The notes beneath the pieces were generated by a model, which was not told where the DNA came from, ran no database searches, and saw only the letters and a list, made by a program, of their open reading frames with translations. A stretch of DNA of 64,000 nucleotides from Bondarzewia mesenterica (Eukaryota; Basidiomycota; Agaricomycetes; Russulales; Bondarzewiaceae): positions 1 through 64,000 of the forward strand of contig SGPL01000121.1 of the NCBI GenBank assembly GCA_004802705.1. Direction: 5' to 3'. The translations under genes and the position numbers were made by a program. Below are positions 20,943 through 34,361 of the stretch, piece by piece. How positions within the stretch are numbered: the stretch's first letter is position 1; every line of letters begins with the position of its first letter.

Positions 20943-23900
20943 ATGTCTTCATCAGATATCGCAGAGGAAATCCGGAATATCCTTCCTGGAACTGAAGAAA
21001 TCGTAGTTCAATACCTTTCCGGTTATCTGGTAGATGATGATGCTAGCGAAGATGAGGACATTCTTCAGGTCGCAAGATACATGCTTGGCTCTCTCGCCAT
21101 GGGGAAGGAGAAACAGGTCGAACTACTCATGAGAAAACTTGGAGAATTGCTGCAGGACCAGCTGAAGGCAAGAGAAAACAATAGACCTGGACCAAAGCTC
21201 CAGAGGCTGGACAAAGTCATGGACATGAGCAAGACGGGTGCCATGTCGAACACTATAGCGTTCACTGAAGGTGTCGATTTGGAGTCTATCAACAAGGGCA
21301 AGTGCGTATTTTACTGTGTCTCTTCCGATGACTTTAATTTATTTACGATCCTGAAAGAGCATCCCGTGTTGATGTTAAAAAACTTGAGAAACAAGAGGCA
21401 AAACTCAAGGTTTGCTTGTCATGCCGTTTTTTCTATTCGTGTCATCGCCAACCCTGAATCAACCTTGATTCCAGGCGAAGATCGAGAAGCGATCACGCAG
21501 GGATCTCTATGAGGGGTCTAAATTGCTAGAGCAGCAAAAGAAGCAGGTGCGTTCAATTGCTTCTGGATCACAGGGAAGTATTCACATCTCTGGTTCAGCA
21601 ATCCTATGAAGAGATGTTCATGAAGGTCAGACAACTGCGCTTTCGTGTCTGTATCTGATCTCTATTTCATACTTGAGAATAGATTAATCCTCTAGAGGCG
21701 AATGCCGCTGCAAAAAATAAGAGTAAGGATATCCATCTTCCTTCGATAGACGTCAACTTCGGCTCGAATCGCATCCTGTAAGAGCAACCTTCGTTCATTG
21801 GAATTCGCTTAATTTTCTCCTTAGGTCTGGAGCATCCCTTACTTTAGCTCATGGTCGTCGGTATGGTCTCATTGGACGAAACGGTATGTAGTGGGCACCA
21901 GAGGCACGGTTTCAATCCGACCAATTTCACGAGCTCCCGTGTAGGTGTTGGAAAATCGACCCTCCTTCGGCATATCGCTATGCGAGAGGTTCCAATCCCC
22001 CCATACATAACAATTCTCTTTGTCGAGCAAGAGGTGCGTCTTCTCTGGTCTCTTTTCTACCTTTTGTCTGAACCATCCTCACTTTCTGTATCTGACAGAT
22101 CGTCGGCGACGAGACAACTGCCATTGACTCGGTCCTCAAAGCAGACGTCTGGCGAGATCATCTTCTCAAGGAAGAAGCCTCACTCAATTTCAAGCTTGCA
22201 GAGTTGGACACACAGGGAGATGGCGATGCACGGTTAGAGGAAGAGCGGGATGAGGTGAGCGGACGGTTAGCGGAGGTGCACGCAAGGCTAGCCGACATGG
22301 ATGCAGAAAGCGGACCTTCTCGAGCGGCGGCGTTATTGGCAGGCGAGTATTGATCAATCGCCCATTGGTCTGCTGGAGGTTGATGTTGTGATGATGTAGG
22401 GTTGGGTTTCAGTGAGTCGGATCAGTCGAGGCCGACAAGTTCCTTCAGTGGTGGATGGCGGCAAGTATACATGACCATTATTACACAGTTTCTGCGACCT
22501 GACACTAGTTCAGAATGCGACTCGCCCTAGCCCGTGCATTGTTTGTTAAGGTACGTGCTCAAGCGATCTTTCTGATCACATACTCACTGCGGGGCAGCCT
22601 GCTCTCCTTCTCTTGGATGAACCTTCCAATCATAGTAAGTAACATGCCATTTCATGGCGTTGGAGTTGATACCTAGCTCGAACAGTCGATTTGAATGCTC
22701 TCGCATGGCTAGAAGATTACCTGCAGACATGGCCCGGAACTCTGCTTGTAGTGTATGTCGTTTTCTCTTTCCTTTATCCGCAGAATACAGACCAAGAGCT
22801 CACACCCAATGTCCAGATCGCATGACCGAGCATTCCTGTAAGTGTCTCACGGTATCTGCATCGGACTCATGAATACATTTTTTGCAGGGATGCAGTCGCT
22901 ACCGACATCATTCACCAACATTCCGGCCGGTTAGACTATTACAAAGGGTTCGCCCGTTTTCACGATGGCATCATGCTGCAACTCACTCGAACGCCCACTT
23001 CTATTTCTAAAATACAGGAACTTCACTCAGTTCTACTCGACGAAATCTGAGCGTCAACGCAACCTTCAGCGTGAGTACGATGCGCAGATGGAGTACCGCA
23101 AACACTTGCAGGCATTCATCGACAGATGGCGGTACAATGCCAATAGGGGTATGCCTTGTTCCTTACTCTGATCGCTTTGAGCAACTCAAATCATTTATGG
23201 AATTAAGCTGCCCAGGCGCAATCGAAGATCAAGATACTCGAGAAGGTATAGACATACCGAATGAATCTGCATGGACTAGACGCTGAAGTATATCACAGCT
23301 TCCCGAGTTGAGTCCCCCGGAAGCAGAGGAAACAGAGAGTTTCCGGTACGCATATACATCCCCTTGAAACGTTCGTAACTTGCTAATCATGTGGCTATGG
23401 TAGCTTTCCGGAAACCGAGAAAATATCGCCACCCCTTCTCCAGCTCTCCGATGTCACGTTCGGGTATGATCCAGCTCACCCCATCCTTAACAAGATCAAT
23501 ATCGATGTTGGGCTTGATTCGCGCATCGCCATTGTTGGTGCTAACGGAGCTGGAAAATCCACTCTGTAAGTGATACTTCCTAGAAATATTGCTGATGCTG
23601 ATTATTTGGTGTACAGTATCAAGCTGTTGACGGGCGAGTTGCATCCATTGTCAGGGCAGATGAACAGCAACGGACGGCTGCGCGTGTATGCACCTTGACC
23701 CTCTTCCTAACAACTAATTCCATCTCATATGCGACATCGTGATACAGCGGATACTTCGCGCAGCACCATGTCGACCAGCTCATCCCAACGATGAATGCCG
23801 TGCAATTCCTTGCATCGAAGTTTCCAGGGAAGACCGAGCAAGAATACCGTTCGCACCTGGGAAATTTTCAAATCAGTGGTATGACAGGGTTAGTTTTTTT

Positions 23901-24503
23901 TTCATTTTTTTAGAAGGGCGTGGGATATCAAGCGCTAATTCGATGTTGAATAGATTGCAATTGATTGGCACATTGAGTGGAGGACAAAAGTCCCGCGTTG
24001 CATTTGCGGTTCTGTCTTTACAGAGGCCGCATATCTTGTTGCTCGATGAGGTCTGTTTCCTCTGATCTCAATTTTTATTGGACTCAATCACATCTCATCT
24101 TAATTCTGGATATGTAGCCGACTAACCACTTGGATTTGGAGGTGCGTAGGCCACATGATCTTCGGTGAGAAATAACACAATAATTTCGTTTAGGGTCTCG
24201 ACGCGTTGATGGCGGCTCTGAGCTCGTGGAATGGAGGTGTGATTGTCATCTCCCACGATGAGCGGTTTATCACAACTGTCGCAAAAGAGGTAAACTTGTT
24301 TTCAACTTTTCATGTCCCGCTCGGTCTTACTGATCTTGCTTCGTTTGTAGCTCTGGGTATGCGGCGACGGTGCAGTGACCAAATTCAAGGGTGACGTACA
24401 AGCGTACAAGGTTTGTGAAGTATCAACTAATTCGAATAGGTGATTTCGATGCTGATTTGAATTTTAGGACTTGATTGTGAGCAACATCAAGGCGAAGCCA
24501 TAA
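20943..24503 (+). CDS. GCN20: ABCF-type ATPase, GCN20/ABCF3
   Basis: Soluble twin-ATPase ABCF protein. Gcn20 works with Gcn1 on ribosomes to activate the eIF2-alpha kinase Gcn2 during amino-acid starvation. The N-terminal domain MSSSDIAEEIRNILPGTEEI is of GCN20/ABCF3 type. The first ABC domain has INPLEANAAAKNKS, RRYGLIGRNGVGKSTLLRHI (Walker A), FSGGWRMRLALARAL (signature), LLLLDEPSNHIDL (Walker B) and VVSHDRAFL. The linker has FTQFYSTKSERQRNLQREYD and AFIDRWRYNANRAAQAQSKI. The second ABC domain has IAIVGANGAGKSTLIKLLTG, LSGGQKSRVAFA, LLLDEPTNHLDLEGLDAL and VIVISHDERF. It ends at DLIVSNIKAKP. About 20 short introns split it and no transmembrane segments are present. All catalytic motifs are intact. 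Confidence 0.95.
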
Positions 24504-25278
24504 GGTGCGAGTACCCATTGAGGGTCATCGTCGGGGATGAACGTCGGCTTTAAGTAGTTGTTTTAGTCTCAAGTTGCGGTATATCATCCAAGCCTTCTCT
24601 AATCACTTTCTACTTCAGTTGTGCGGAAGTGTCGCAAGTGTCAGCAGTTGCTCAATCTATGGACTGAACTTCAAAGAGCAACCCAAGTGCAAAACGTGAA
24701 ACGTGATGTTATTGGCTGACTCCGCTACAAATGTAGCTCAGGTTACATAAGATACATGACCTCGTCGATTTGTACGGAGCGAAATAAACTGGATGCATAA
24801 ATTGAAGCAGAAAGAGACGAAACCGAAGCAGAAAGAAGTGGAAAGAAAGGAATCGAACAAAGAAAGATGGTAAATCGCACAAATGAGAAGAATGAGAAGA
24901 TGAGCTGGAATGCGAACGAAGCTGTAGGCACAATCTACGTATCTTCGTACTTATGTAATATTCAGAGGTGTCCGGCGTTTGCCGGCATACGTACTTGGTG
25001 TTTGAGAAACATGGAAATTTTCAAATCGAACATTCATCAACGGCAAAGGTTCGACTGTGCAATTCGCATTATTCCGCCGTCCCTGCATGAATGTCTCTCA
25101 TCTCCTGAGGAGAGACAATGTTTTCATTGAAACCTTGACACGTTTGAGGCCACGCGTCGAAAGGTCACGTGTTACGTGTCTTTCCCCGTCGCGTCTGCGC
25201 GGTTCAACCTCTCACTTTCAACTACACGCGTTTCTTCACACAACTAACGTTGCAACTCACACTCGGACGTTCGCAACG
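24504..25278. other. Intergenic between GCN20 and TOP2
   Basis: GCN20 3' UTR and TOP2 promoter. An A/G-rich stretch with repeated GAAGCAGAAAG lies near 24806-24836. No gene is supported. Confidence 0.5.
25152..25231 (+). promoter_or_regulatory. Two ACGCGT (MCB-like) sites and a CACGTG upstream of TOP2
   Basis: ACGCGT occurs at 25152-25157 and 25226-25231, 53 and 127 bp before the TOP2 ATG, with CACGTG at 25166-25171 between them. ACGCGT is the MluI cell-cycle box bound by MBF in yeasts. Cell-cycle control of TOP2 would fit, but this is inferred from the motif only. Confidence 0.45.
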
Positions 25279-28200
25279 ATGAGCGACTCTGACGGAGAGA
25301 ACTTTGATCTGGATGTTTCTGCGGGCTCTGAAACTGACGACTACGCGCCAGCCGTAAAGAAGAGAACGGTGAGCTGTGCTTCTTCATGCAGACTATGTTG
25401 GGATCGGATGAGAGACATATACTCATTTACTTGTATGATGACGCGTAGACTAAGGCAGTACCCAAAGCTGTCGTGAAGGACAAGGCCATAAAGGCACCTC
25501 CTAAGTCCAAGGCAGCTTCCAAGAAGGTATTGAGAGACGTGGATGAGAATGCGGACGACTCCGTCGTTGACATAGATGATGATGAGGGCTCTGGTCCGTC
25601 TGGTCCAAGGGATGCTCCTGCCGCTGCATCGAATGGAAAGAAAAAGACAGCCTCGGAGATGTATCAGAAGGTGCGCGTAGCGTGTATATGCATGTCTCTG
25701 CCACCATTCTGATAGACCGGGTATGCGTTGTAGCTGTCCCAACTGGAGCATATCTTGAAGAGACCTGATTCATATATTGGAAGCGTTGAAACGGTCACCC
25801 AGCATATATGGACATACGACTCGGACACGAAGAGGATGGTGCTACGCGATGTCAGATATGTTCCTGGTTTCTTCAAGATTGTAGATGAGATTCTAGTGAA
25901 CGCCGCTGACAATAAGGTCAGTCTTGTCTCTCGTCACATCTATTGCACGCAATATCCATTCCAATTGATGGCTTCTCGGTGTAGATCAACGACTCCAGCA
26001 TGGATACCCTCAAAGTAGACATCAATATTGAGCAAGGCACTATATCCGTCTACAACAATGGTCGTGGTATACCCATCGAAGTGCACTCGAAGGAGAAGAT
26101 CTACATTCCGGAACTCATTTTCGGTCATCTTCTATCCTCCTCCAACTACGACGACGAGGAGAAGAAGCTGACGGGAGGGCGGAACGGTTACGGCGCGAAG
26201 TTGGCCAACATCTACTCAACCGAGTTTACCATCGACACCGCCGACAAGAATACGGGCCAAAAATACAAACAGATCTGGACCAATAATATGGGTACTTGTG
26301 GCAAAGCGAAGATCACGAAGAACAGTCGGGGCGAGGAGTACACGAGGGTGACCTTCAAGCCCGATCTGAAGCGGTTTGGGATGGAGACTATCGACGACGA
26401 TACCGTTTCCCTTCTCAAGAAACGTGTTTTTGATATGGCCGGTACTATCAAGGACGTGAAAGTTATCTTGAATGACGAGCGGATCAAGGTCAAGAATTTC
26501 AAGCAATATGTGGAGATGTACCTCAATTCTGCCGCCGCGGTGGCGACGGAAAACTCGGGCGGAGCAGCACAGCCAAAACCTTCGATGATCTACGAGCAGA
26601 TAAACGACCGCTGGGAAGTCGCATTTGCTGTGTCGGACGGAACGTTCCAACATGTATCCTTCGCGAACTCGATCTCGACCATTAAGGGCGGTACGCATGT
26701 CACAACTATTGCGGACCAGATTGCGAAGAACGTCATCGCGACGATCAAGAACAAGAACAAGGGTGCGACCGCGACCCCGCAGAAAGTCAAAGAGCATATG
26801 TGGATTTTCGTCAATGCTTTGATCGAGAACCCGACGTTCGACAGTCAAACAAAGGAGACTATGACTTTACCAACATCAAAGTTCGGTTCGAAGCCCGCCT
26901 TATCTGAGGAGTTCATGAAGAAAGGTGAGTCCAACGTCATGGATCAATTTCTTCGTTACTTACCGCTATTCCGTGATAGTGCAAAAGTCGTCCATCGTTG
27001 AGAGGGTCCTCAATTGGGCAAAGTTCAGGGCCGACCAAGAAATCAAGAAAACTGATGGAAGCAAGCGCAGTCGGTAAGATTGTCAGTTCACTTTTTCGGC
27101 TAGGCAACCAACGCATTTCGACAGCCTGACAGGCCTTCCAAAATTGGCTGATGCTAACAACGCTGGCACAAGGAATGCGTCTAAGTGTACCCTCATCCTC
27201 ACAGAAGGAGACTCCGCCAAAGCCCTCGCTGTTGCAGGACTAGGTGTTGTCGGACGCGACAACTTTGGTGTCTTTCCACTTCGTGGTAAACTTCTTAATG
27301 TGCGCGAGGCTCGTCATGACCAGATCATGAAGAACGAAGAGATCCAAAATATCAAAAAAATCCTGGGTCTCCAGCACAACAAGGAGTACACCAATGTCTC
27401 AAGTTTGCGGTATGGCCAGTTGATGATCATGACAGATCAGGTCAGTTTTTAAAATCTATCGGCGGGGGTAATCTTGACGCTTGGCAGGATCACGATGGTT
27501 CGCATATCAAAGGACTGTTAATCAATTATTTGGACCACTTTTACCCTTCGTTGCTGCGACTAGACAATTTCCTCGTCGAGTTTGTGACTCCAATTGTTCG
27601 GGTACGCAAATCATTTCGATCAGCTAGCATCAATGTTGATCATGGTGCGGATCAGGTCACTCGAGGAAAGCAGCGCAAAGATTTCTTCACGATTCCTCAG
27701 TATGAACAATGGCTCGAGGAGAGTCCCGATGCCCACAAGTGGGAGTCGAAGTACTACAAGGTTTGTGACATTATTTGATATTCTTAAAGAGGTAAGACTG
27801 AGTTTGCTATGTAGGGACTCGGTACGAGCAAGGACTCGGACGCTAGAGACTACTTTAGTCACATGGAGAAGCATATGATCTCATTTGCGAAGACTCAAGA
27901 AGGCGACAGAGAATTGATCGAATTGGCGTTCAGCAAAAAGAAGGCAGATGATCGTAAGGAATGGCTCCGACAACTGAAGGTATGCAAAAATATGACATAT
28001 CGTTCTCTCCCTCGTGTTAATACACTCGATGTGAACAGCCGGGAACATACCTCGACCACGATACGGATGAAATATCCATTTCTGACTTCATTCACAAGGA
28101 GCTCATTTTGTTCTCCATGGCCGACAACGTTCGGTCTATCCCATCGGTCGTGGACGGACTGAAACCTGGTCAACGAAAAGTCATTTGGGCCTGCTTCAAG

Positions 28201-30872
28201 CGCAAGCTGAAAAAGGAGATCAAGGTTTGTTTTTGTGTTAGTGCCTTCAGCCTGATAAATCAAACTGGCCATGTCTTTCTCCAGGTCGCTCAACTGGTTG
28301 GCTACATCTCCGAACACGCCGCATACCATCACGGCGAGCAAAGTTTGACCATGACTATTGTCAACTTGGCTCAAGACTATGTCGGAAGTAACAATCTGAC
28401 CCTCTTACTTCCAAACGGTCAGTATGGTACGCGCGATCAAGGCGGCAAGGATCATGCCTCGGCTAGGTATATCTTTACGGAGACAGCGCCCATTACCCGA
28501 GCACTCTTTCACCCTGCCGATGACCCTCTGCTCAGCTACCTGAAGGATGACAACGATCCCATTGAGCCGGAATGGTATATGCCCGTCCTCCCTCTCATCT
28601 TGATCAATGGCACGGAAGGTATCGGTACTGGTGAGTACGACGCCCACACGGGACTTTCAACATACCGCGGAAGTGTTGAACCTATTTTTAGGCTGGAGTA
28701 CGTCGATACCGAGTTACAACCCGGTTGACATTGTGTCCAATATTCGCCGACTGATGGCTGGAGAGGAGCAAATTCCCATGTTGCCTTGGTGGCGCGGCTT
28801 CAAGGGCACCATCAAGAAAATCGCCGAGCACAAGTACGACGTGACTGGTATCGTGCGCAAGGTCAACGATACGACCGTCGAGATTACGGAGTTGCCCATC
28901 CATAAGTGGACTCAGACGTACAAGGCCGAATTGGAGAGCATGATGGGTGAGAAAGGCGATGGCGTGATCAAGGTCAGCTATCCTATTACTATGCTCAGAC
29001 AGGTCCTCACAAGGAACTCTTACATTCTGTATAGGACTACAAAGAGCACCACGACAACATCAACGTTCACTTCGTCATCAACATGTCGGCGAAGGATTTG
29101 CAGAAAGCTGAAGAGCAAGGCCTGACGGAGTTCTTCAAATTGACTGGTAAAATCAACACCAGTAACATGATGTGCTTCGATTTCGATGGAAAGATCAAGA
29201 AATATCAATCTCCGGAGGAAATCATCGAGGAATTCTATCCTAAGCGTCTAGCGTACTACCAAATGCGAAAAGTGAGTTCATTAATCGATACTACCGTCTC
29301 GCGGAATGTTCAATGCTGCTGTCTATTTCTAGGACCACTTGGCGAAGGACCTCGGTGATCAATTCGACAAGCTGTCGAATCAAGCTCGCTTCATCCAGAT
29401 GATCGTCAACAAAGAACTCGTCGTCTCCAATCGCAAGAAGGCGGACATTGTATCCGAGCTGCGCAAGAAGAACTTCCGACCCTTCCCCAAGGTGGCCAAA
29501 GCCAAAGCCACCGGTGAGACAGAGCCCGCAATCGAGGAGGAGGAAGAGGAGACTGGAGCATCGAGCGACTACGACTACCTCCTTGGCATGGCCATCCACA
29601 GCTTGACCAAAGAAAAGGTATACTATCCGTTTTCCCCTCGTATACCAGTATTCTCACTTCCCCTTGCTTTAGATCGAGAAACTACTCCAGCAAGCAAGCG
29701 ACAAGGAACAAGAGTTGCTCGCGTTGCTCAAGCTGACTCCGACCGGGATCTGGAACACAGATCTGGACAAGTTCCTGGAAGATTGGGAGGTAAGCTAACG
29801 GTCTGAATCTTTTGGCAGGTCAAGACTGAAGTTGCACCTATAGAAAGCATGCAGGGAATGGGATGATAAGGCTGTGCTCGATGCGAATGGCAAGCGCGTC
29901 AAACGCAAGCAGGCCGTTTTGCAGACGCGCAAATCTCTCAACGGTCCGGGTCGAAAGGGAGGCGACGATAATTCGGATGACGATTTCAAGCCGGCCAAGT
30001 CTGCGGCAACTCAAGCCAAGAAGGCTCCGCCCAAGCCGCGCGCGAAGTCTACGGCGGCCAAGATTGAAAAAGTTGATGATGATGACGACGACGACGTCCC
30101 TCCAGCACCGAAGAAGCGAGCTCCGGCGAAGAGGCCGATCAAGGACGAACCGGACTCGGACTCGCCGCCTGCTCGCAAAAAGTCCGCACCAGCGAAGAAA
30201 ACAGTAAAAAAGGACGAATCAGACCTGAGTGACGATCCTCTCGCTCCCAAGAAGCGGGCCGCAGCTAAGAAGCCTGTCGTGGAGGACTCTGACATCGAGA
30301 TGGTAGATGTCTATCCACCACCTGCCAAGAAATCGTCTGGCAAGAGGATGGTCGAGTCGGACGATTCGAGCGATGATGTAGTCGCTGCTGCCATTGCGAA
30401 GGGCAAGGGCAAGGCGAAGGCTGCACCAGCTCCCAAGCGCAAGAGGTCTGTCCTCGTCAATTTATGAAAGCGGATGAACCTGACCTCTTCCTGACTTTAC
30501 AGCCCTGCTTCTGAGGACGACAGCGATGACACGTATGTCAAACCAGCCAAGAAAAAGCAGGCGACCACGACGCAGGTGGAGGTAACTGACTTCTTCAAGA
30601 AGGCACCCGCCGCGACGAAACCCGCGGCGCGGAAGGCATCGTCCAGTCAGAAGGCACCCGAGAGCAAATCCAAGGCGGCNCCGAGAAAGGCGGCGGCGAA
30701 GGTCATCGAGAGCAGTGACGAGGACGAGGACGTGAAAGTCGAGTCTTCGCCGCCTCCGCCTCGTGAGACCGCCCCGAAGCGCGCCGCCAGAGGGAAGGCC
30801 AAGGTGTACATAGAGCTCTCGGACGACGACGATTTCGATGACGGTGGCGACGGAGACGACTCGTTTGTTTAG
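25279..30872 (+). CDS. TOP2: DNA topoisomerase II
   Basis: Type IIA topoisomerase that passes one duplex through another in an ATP-dependent way; needed for chromosome segregation. Order of parts: acidic N-terminus MSDSDGENFDLDVSAG; GHKL ATPase domain with VDEILVNAADN, NNGRGIPIEVH and LTGGRNGYGAKLANIYSTEF; transducer; TOPRIM domain with LILTEGDSAKALAVAGLGVV and IMTDQDHDGSHIKGLLINY; winged helix with the catalytic tyrosine in DHASARYIFTETAP; the EGIGTGWSTSIPSYNP region; coiled-coil gate; and a Lys/Ala/Pro and acidic C-terminal tail ending DDDDFDDGGDGDDSFV. The coding region is cut by many short introns. The one at 27602-27655 (54 nt) is stopless, and removing it gives PIVRVTRGKQRKDFF as in the family. 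One N at 30680 lies in the tail. All key residues are present. Confidence 0.96.
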
Positions 30873-31287
30873 AACTTTCGTATTTTGGACAATGTGTACG
30901 CCTTATATACTTACATCTGCTGTCGCTAATGAGTCGGGACCACATTATATGTTTATCTTATGCAAAGAGTATGCTGGCGGACTTGTTCTGTCTCACTTGA
31001 TGTTCTGTCTAAGTTGTCAGCGTCCTCGACGACTATACAGTACACTATGCACACGCTATGCACACACCTGGCTCACACGACATCAAAAGATCAGCACAAC
31101 GACACTGTTTACACCATCTTCATTACCACCTCGTATTAATCTGTTGCCACGAATATACAAACAAGCTACTGCACTGACTGACGAATATGAGGAGGGTAAC
31201 ACAAACACAAATGAGGATGAAGCGGAGACTCTATCAAGAGAACGGACGTCAGACGTGCCCGCAACCCGTCTATCGTAAACGCTGGTA
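30873..31287. other. Convergent intergenic region
   Basis: 3' ends of TOP2 (+) and the OSBP gene (-). No further gene is supported. Confidence 0.5.
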
Positions 31288-33117
31288 TCATGCCGGCGCG
31301 GCCGACGTTGACGACCATATCCATTCGCGCACCATCGTGACCGCCATCTCCGAGTCTTGTGGGAGACTGCAACGACAAAAAAAAATCGTTAAAAAACGGA
31401 TCAGTTTTGCGAGGGAAGCCGAGGAGGGACGCACGTCAGCTTCGGCTCCCAGCGTCCGCCGCGCAACTCGAAGAAGCGCGCGTGATGCGCTTCAGCCGGC
31501 TCCTCGCGCCTGCGTCGCTCGCGCTGCGCGTCCTCGACCGCCGACTTTGCCTCCGTCGCCGCCTCCATGTCCTTCAACAAGATTGCCTGCGTCAGCGCGG
31601 ACCATAACCTACCAACGCGCGATTAGTGTACAAAGGTTACAGGGAGGGGACGGAGGGGGATGTACTTACCGTCGCGACTCGTATGGCTCCTGCTCGTCCT
31701 CCGGTGCCACCCACTTCGGAGCCAGCTTTTGCCCTTCCTTATCCACGTCGAATAATGGCCGCTTCTTACCTGTCTATAAGTGGTTGGCACACTGGGATGA
31801 GTCTGAACAGTGCAATTTGTGTGGGAAAGGACGTACCCTGACGTCTTTGAATTCCATCACGTGACTCCATTTCCCTGAGACTTCCCCGATGTCAGTGTTG
31901 CCTTTCCGTACGCGCCCTGCGATCGCGTTGTACGTTCCTGAGAAAAATCCCTGCAAGGTTCAAGGCAAACGTCAGTTGTCGGCGACGACAGGATGTAACA
32001 GAGGAGGGTTGATGTAGGCCGTACGACGCACCTTGGTCTTGAACTCGAGATCGCACGCAAGCCCGCTCTTCTCGTTCAGTGCGACGCAGGTGTCCCCGAG
32101 CTCGAGGACCATCTTTCCAAACAGGATCCCGCGCGCGTACATGTTCGGCATCGTGATCACGTACTCGCCATCCTGCGGCCGACCCATCAGCACGACGCGA
32201 TTCTCGCCCTCCAGCGTCGTCGACACGCTGTTGCCCAAGAATTTGGACTTGGGCCGCAGCTCGCCGACGATTTGTACCTGGTTTGCGGGAGAGACGTAGA
32301 AGAAGGCGGATACGGGCGGGTGGTGCGAGACTGTGCCGCGGCCGGTTAGCGGTGAGGCGGGGCGGGAGACGGTGGACACACCTTGTTCTGCGATGTAGAA
32401 TCCTTGTGTGCCATTTGAATAGTCATAGCGGCAGCGGAAGAACTCTCCCAAGACGGGATTATATCTGGGGACAGGGATCGGATGGGGTGGGTTCAGATGA
32501 CGAGATCGGGAGCGAGGGAGCTTACGGCTTCTTGACGCCCTTCGGCTTGATGTGCCACCCCGCGAGGTAATACTGCAACACGCGGAGGAACCGCTCCTCT
32601 GGGTCGTCACAGTCCTCTGCACTAAGAAGGGTTGAGAGAAGGATCGGGGCGCGGGGGAAGTGGGAAGTGGGGGGACGCAGGGTAGAAGGGACAGAAACGT
32701 ACCCAAAGATGAGATCAGGGTGGGCCATAAAATCTGTGATGCGCTCGAGCATACTCCGAGGCTCGAGGACGAATGTCGGGAAGGTGACTTTGGATAGTTC
32801 CATCCCGACCCTGCGACACGACATCAGCATGCCGGCCCGCACACGAGTGCCGGACACGCGCGCGCACAGAGGAGTGAGAGAGGTGTGGAGAACGCACCTG
32901 AGCTGTGAAATGAGAGAGATGATAATGGATCCTTCATTCTCGTCCCTGTAGGCGCAAACATCAGGGGCGGGGGAAAACATGAGCGAGGAGGGTGGGGCAC
33001 GGACAAGATCGATGTATCATCTGGCTCAGTGTCTTCTGGGACCTTATCCTCTACGGACGAGATGCCGCGTGGTCTTCCTCGAAGATGCGCACCTGCCTGA
33101 CTGAACAAGCCCATCAT
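31288..33117 (-). CDS. Oxysterol-binding-protein-related lipid transfer protein, Osh6/Osh7 type
   Basis: Short ORP made essentially of the lipid-binding barrel; yeast Osh6/7 exchange phosphatidylserine for PI4P between ER and plasma membrane. The N-terminus MMGLFSQAGAHLRGRPRG is followed by EGSIIISLISQL, GMELSKVTFPTFVLEPRSML and ERITDFMAHPDLIFG, the lid and start typical of this subgroup. Then AGWHIKPKGVKKPYNPVLGE, the signature EQ-VSHHPPVSAFFY split by an intron (32331-32381), GNSVSTTLEGENRVVLMGR, and the end WEPKLTLPQDSEMAVTMVRE with a stop at 31288. The 51-nt intron in the signature has no stop. The open frame extends upstream to 33375, but that part is low-complexity (Ser/Thr/Pro) and probably 5' UTR. 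No PH domain or FFAT motif was seen. Confidence 0.88.
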
Positions 33118-34361
33118 GTTTGCTGCGTGTTGAGTGGGAATGTGGTTGATGAATGAAGAGAGGTGTAGGGCACTGGAGATCAGGTCAAGGCTACGCGTCA
33201 GATATAAGGCAGAGGGACCCAATGCGGTGCCACTACTGCCGTCAGATGATGCAGAACGATATATTGAAAAATTGGGAGCTGCAGTGCTCGATGTCGGGCA
33301 CGGAAGACTAACAGGTGTTGGGGTCGTCGTCGTCGTCGTCGATGAAGGAGAAAGGCGATGAGAGCGCCGACTCAACCGCCACTCGGCTCGAGTGACGTTG
33401 GCTCTCTCCCGTCATCCGCTTCCGAATCCTCCGCTCGACAGTCTCTCTTTCTCGCATTTTCTCGCAACAGTCACTTTTCATCGCAACTCTCCAGCACTGA
33501 TGTGCGGCTCAACAGCTGTGCCCTCAGACACGCGCTTCCAACTCTGAGTTCCCCACAACTGTTGGCTTTCGCTTGTCCAGCTATGTACCGCGCCGAAACT
33601 CCCTAAAACGAGCGCTTGGTAGTCCCGCGGATTGCTCATCATGCAGGTGTATAGACGAACGAGCGCTTTGTCTGCCAGGGTCGTCTCTAATCTACGCCGT
33701 GGGCCTATCCAAATCCAATCGCTTGCTGCCGCCTGCTGCAGGCGACTGTCTCGTTTTTGTTTTTATGTTGATCATGGCCGACAGAACCTCATTTTCACGT
33801 GCAACTCCCACAGCGACGCCTGATGCAATGCACCAAGTGACCAAAGAACCGTGCCGCGAACACGATACTGTATGGAAACACATTTGCGATGACTCTCGAC
33901 ACGCCCGTAAGTCCAGAAGCTCCGTTTCTCCGTGCGCGTTGTTTGCGCATGACTCATTGACGACATCGTTGGTCGTAAAAAAAATTGGATTGTTGTGACA
34001 AATGTGAAATGAGCCGGGTATAAAAACCGAACAGGTGCACATACAGAGGGGTAAGCGCGTGGAGGGGGGGCGATGCGATGTCAGTAAATGTGGATGAGTA
34101 TGTAAAGCACGAACGAATATGCCGGGGGATGGATGATTGAGAATCGAGCACAGAAGAGGAGTGCCATAACCAGGCGAGTCATATAGGGTAGGGGGTAAAA
34201 AGAAGAGGTATGTAATTATCATACCGCGAGAGCATAATGATGAGATCCGTTCAAATGCCTAGTCGTCAAGAAGATTAGAAAAAGAAAAATGCGGAGAAAT
34301 CAATGAGAGTAAATATTGACGGGTGAGCGAGTGTTTCCGAGAAGAAGGGGAAAAATACATT
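33118..34361. other. Intergenic, upstream of the OSBP gene
   Basis: About 1.2 kb without a supported gene. Frames on both strands are short and look unlike proteins. It should contain the OSBP promoter and the 3' UTR of the coiled-coil gene. Confidence 0.45.

Noticed and set aside
26212..26848. Antisense frame of 210 codons within TOP2
   Set aside because: Mirror of a strongly conserved coding exon; codon bias alone produces it.
31187..31864. 225-codon plus-strand frame across the OSBP 3' end
   Set aside because: Overlaps conserved OSBP exons on the opposite strand and has an Arg/Ser/Pro-rich composition typical of antisense shadows.
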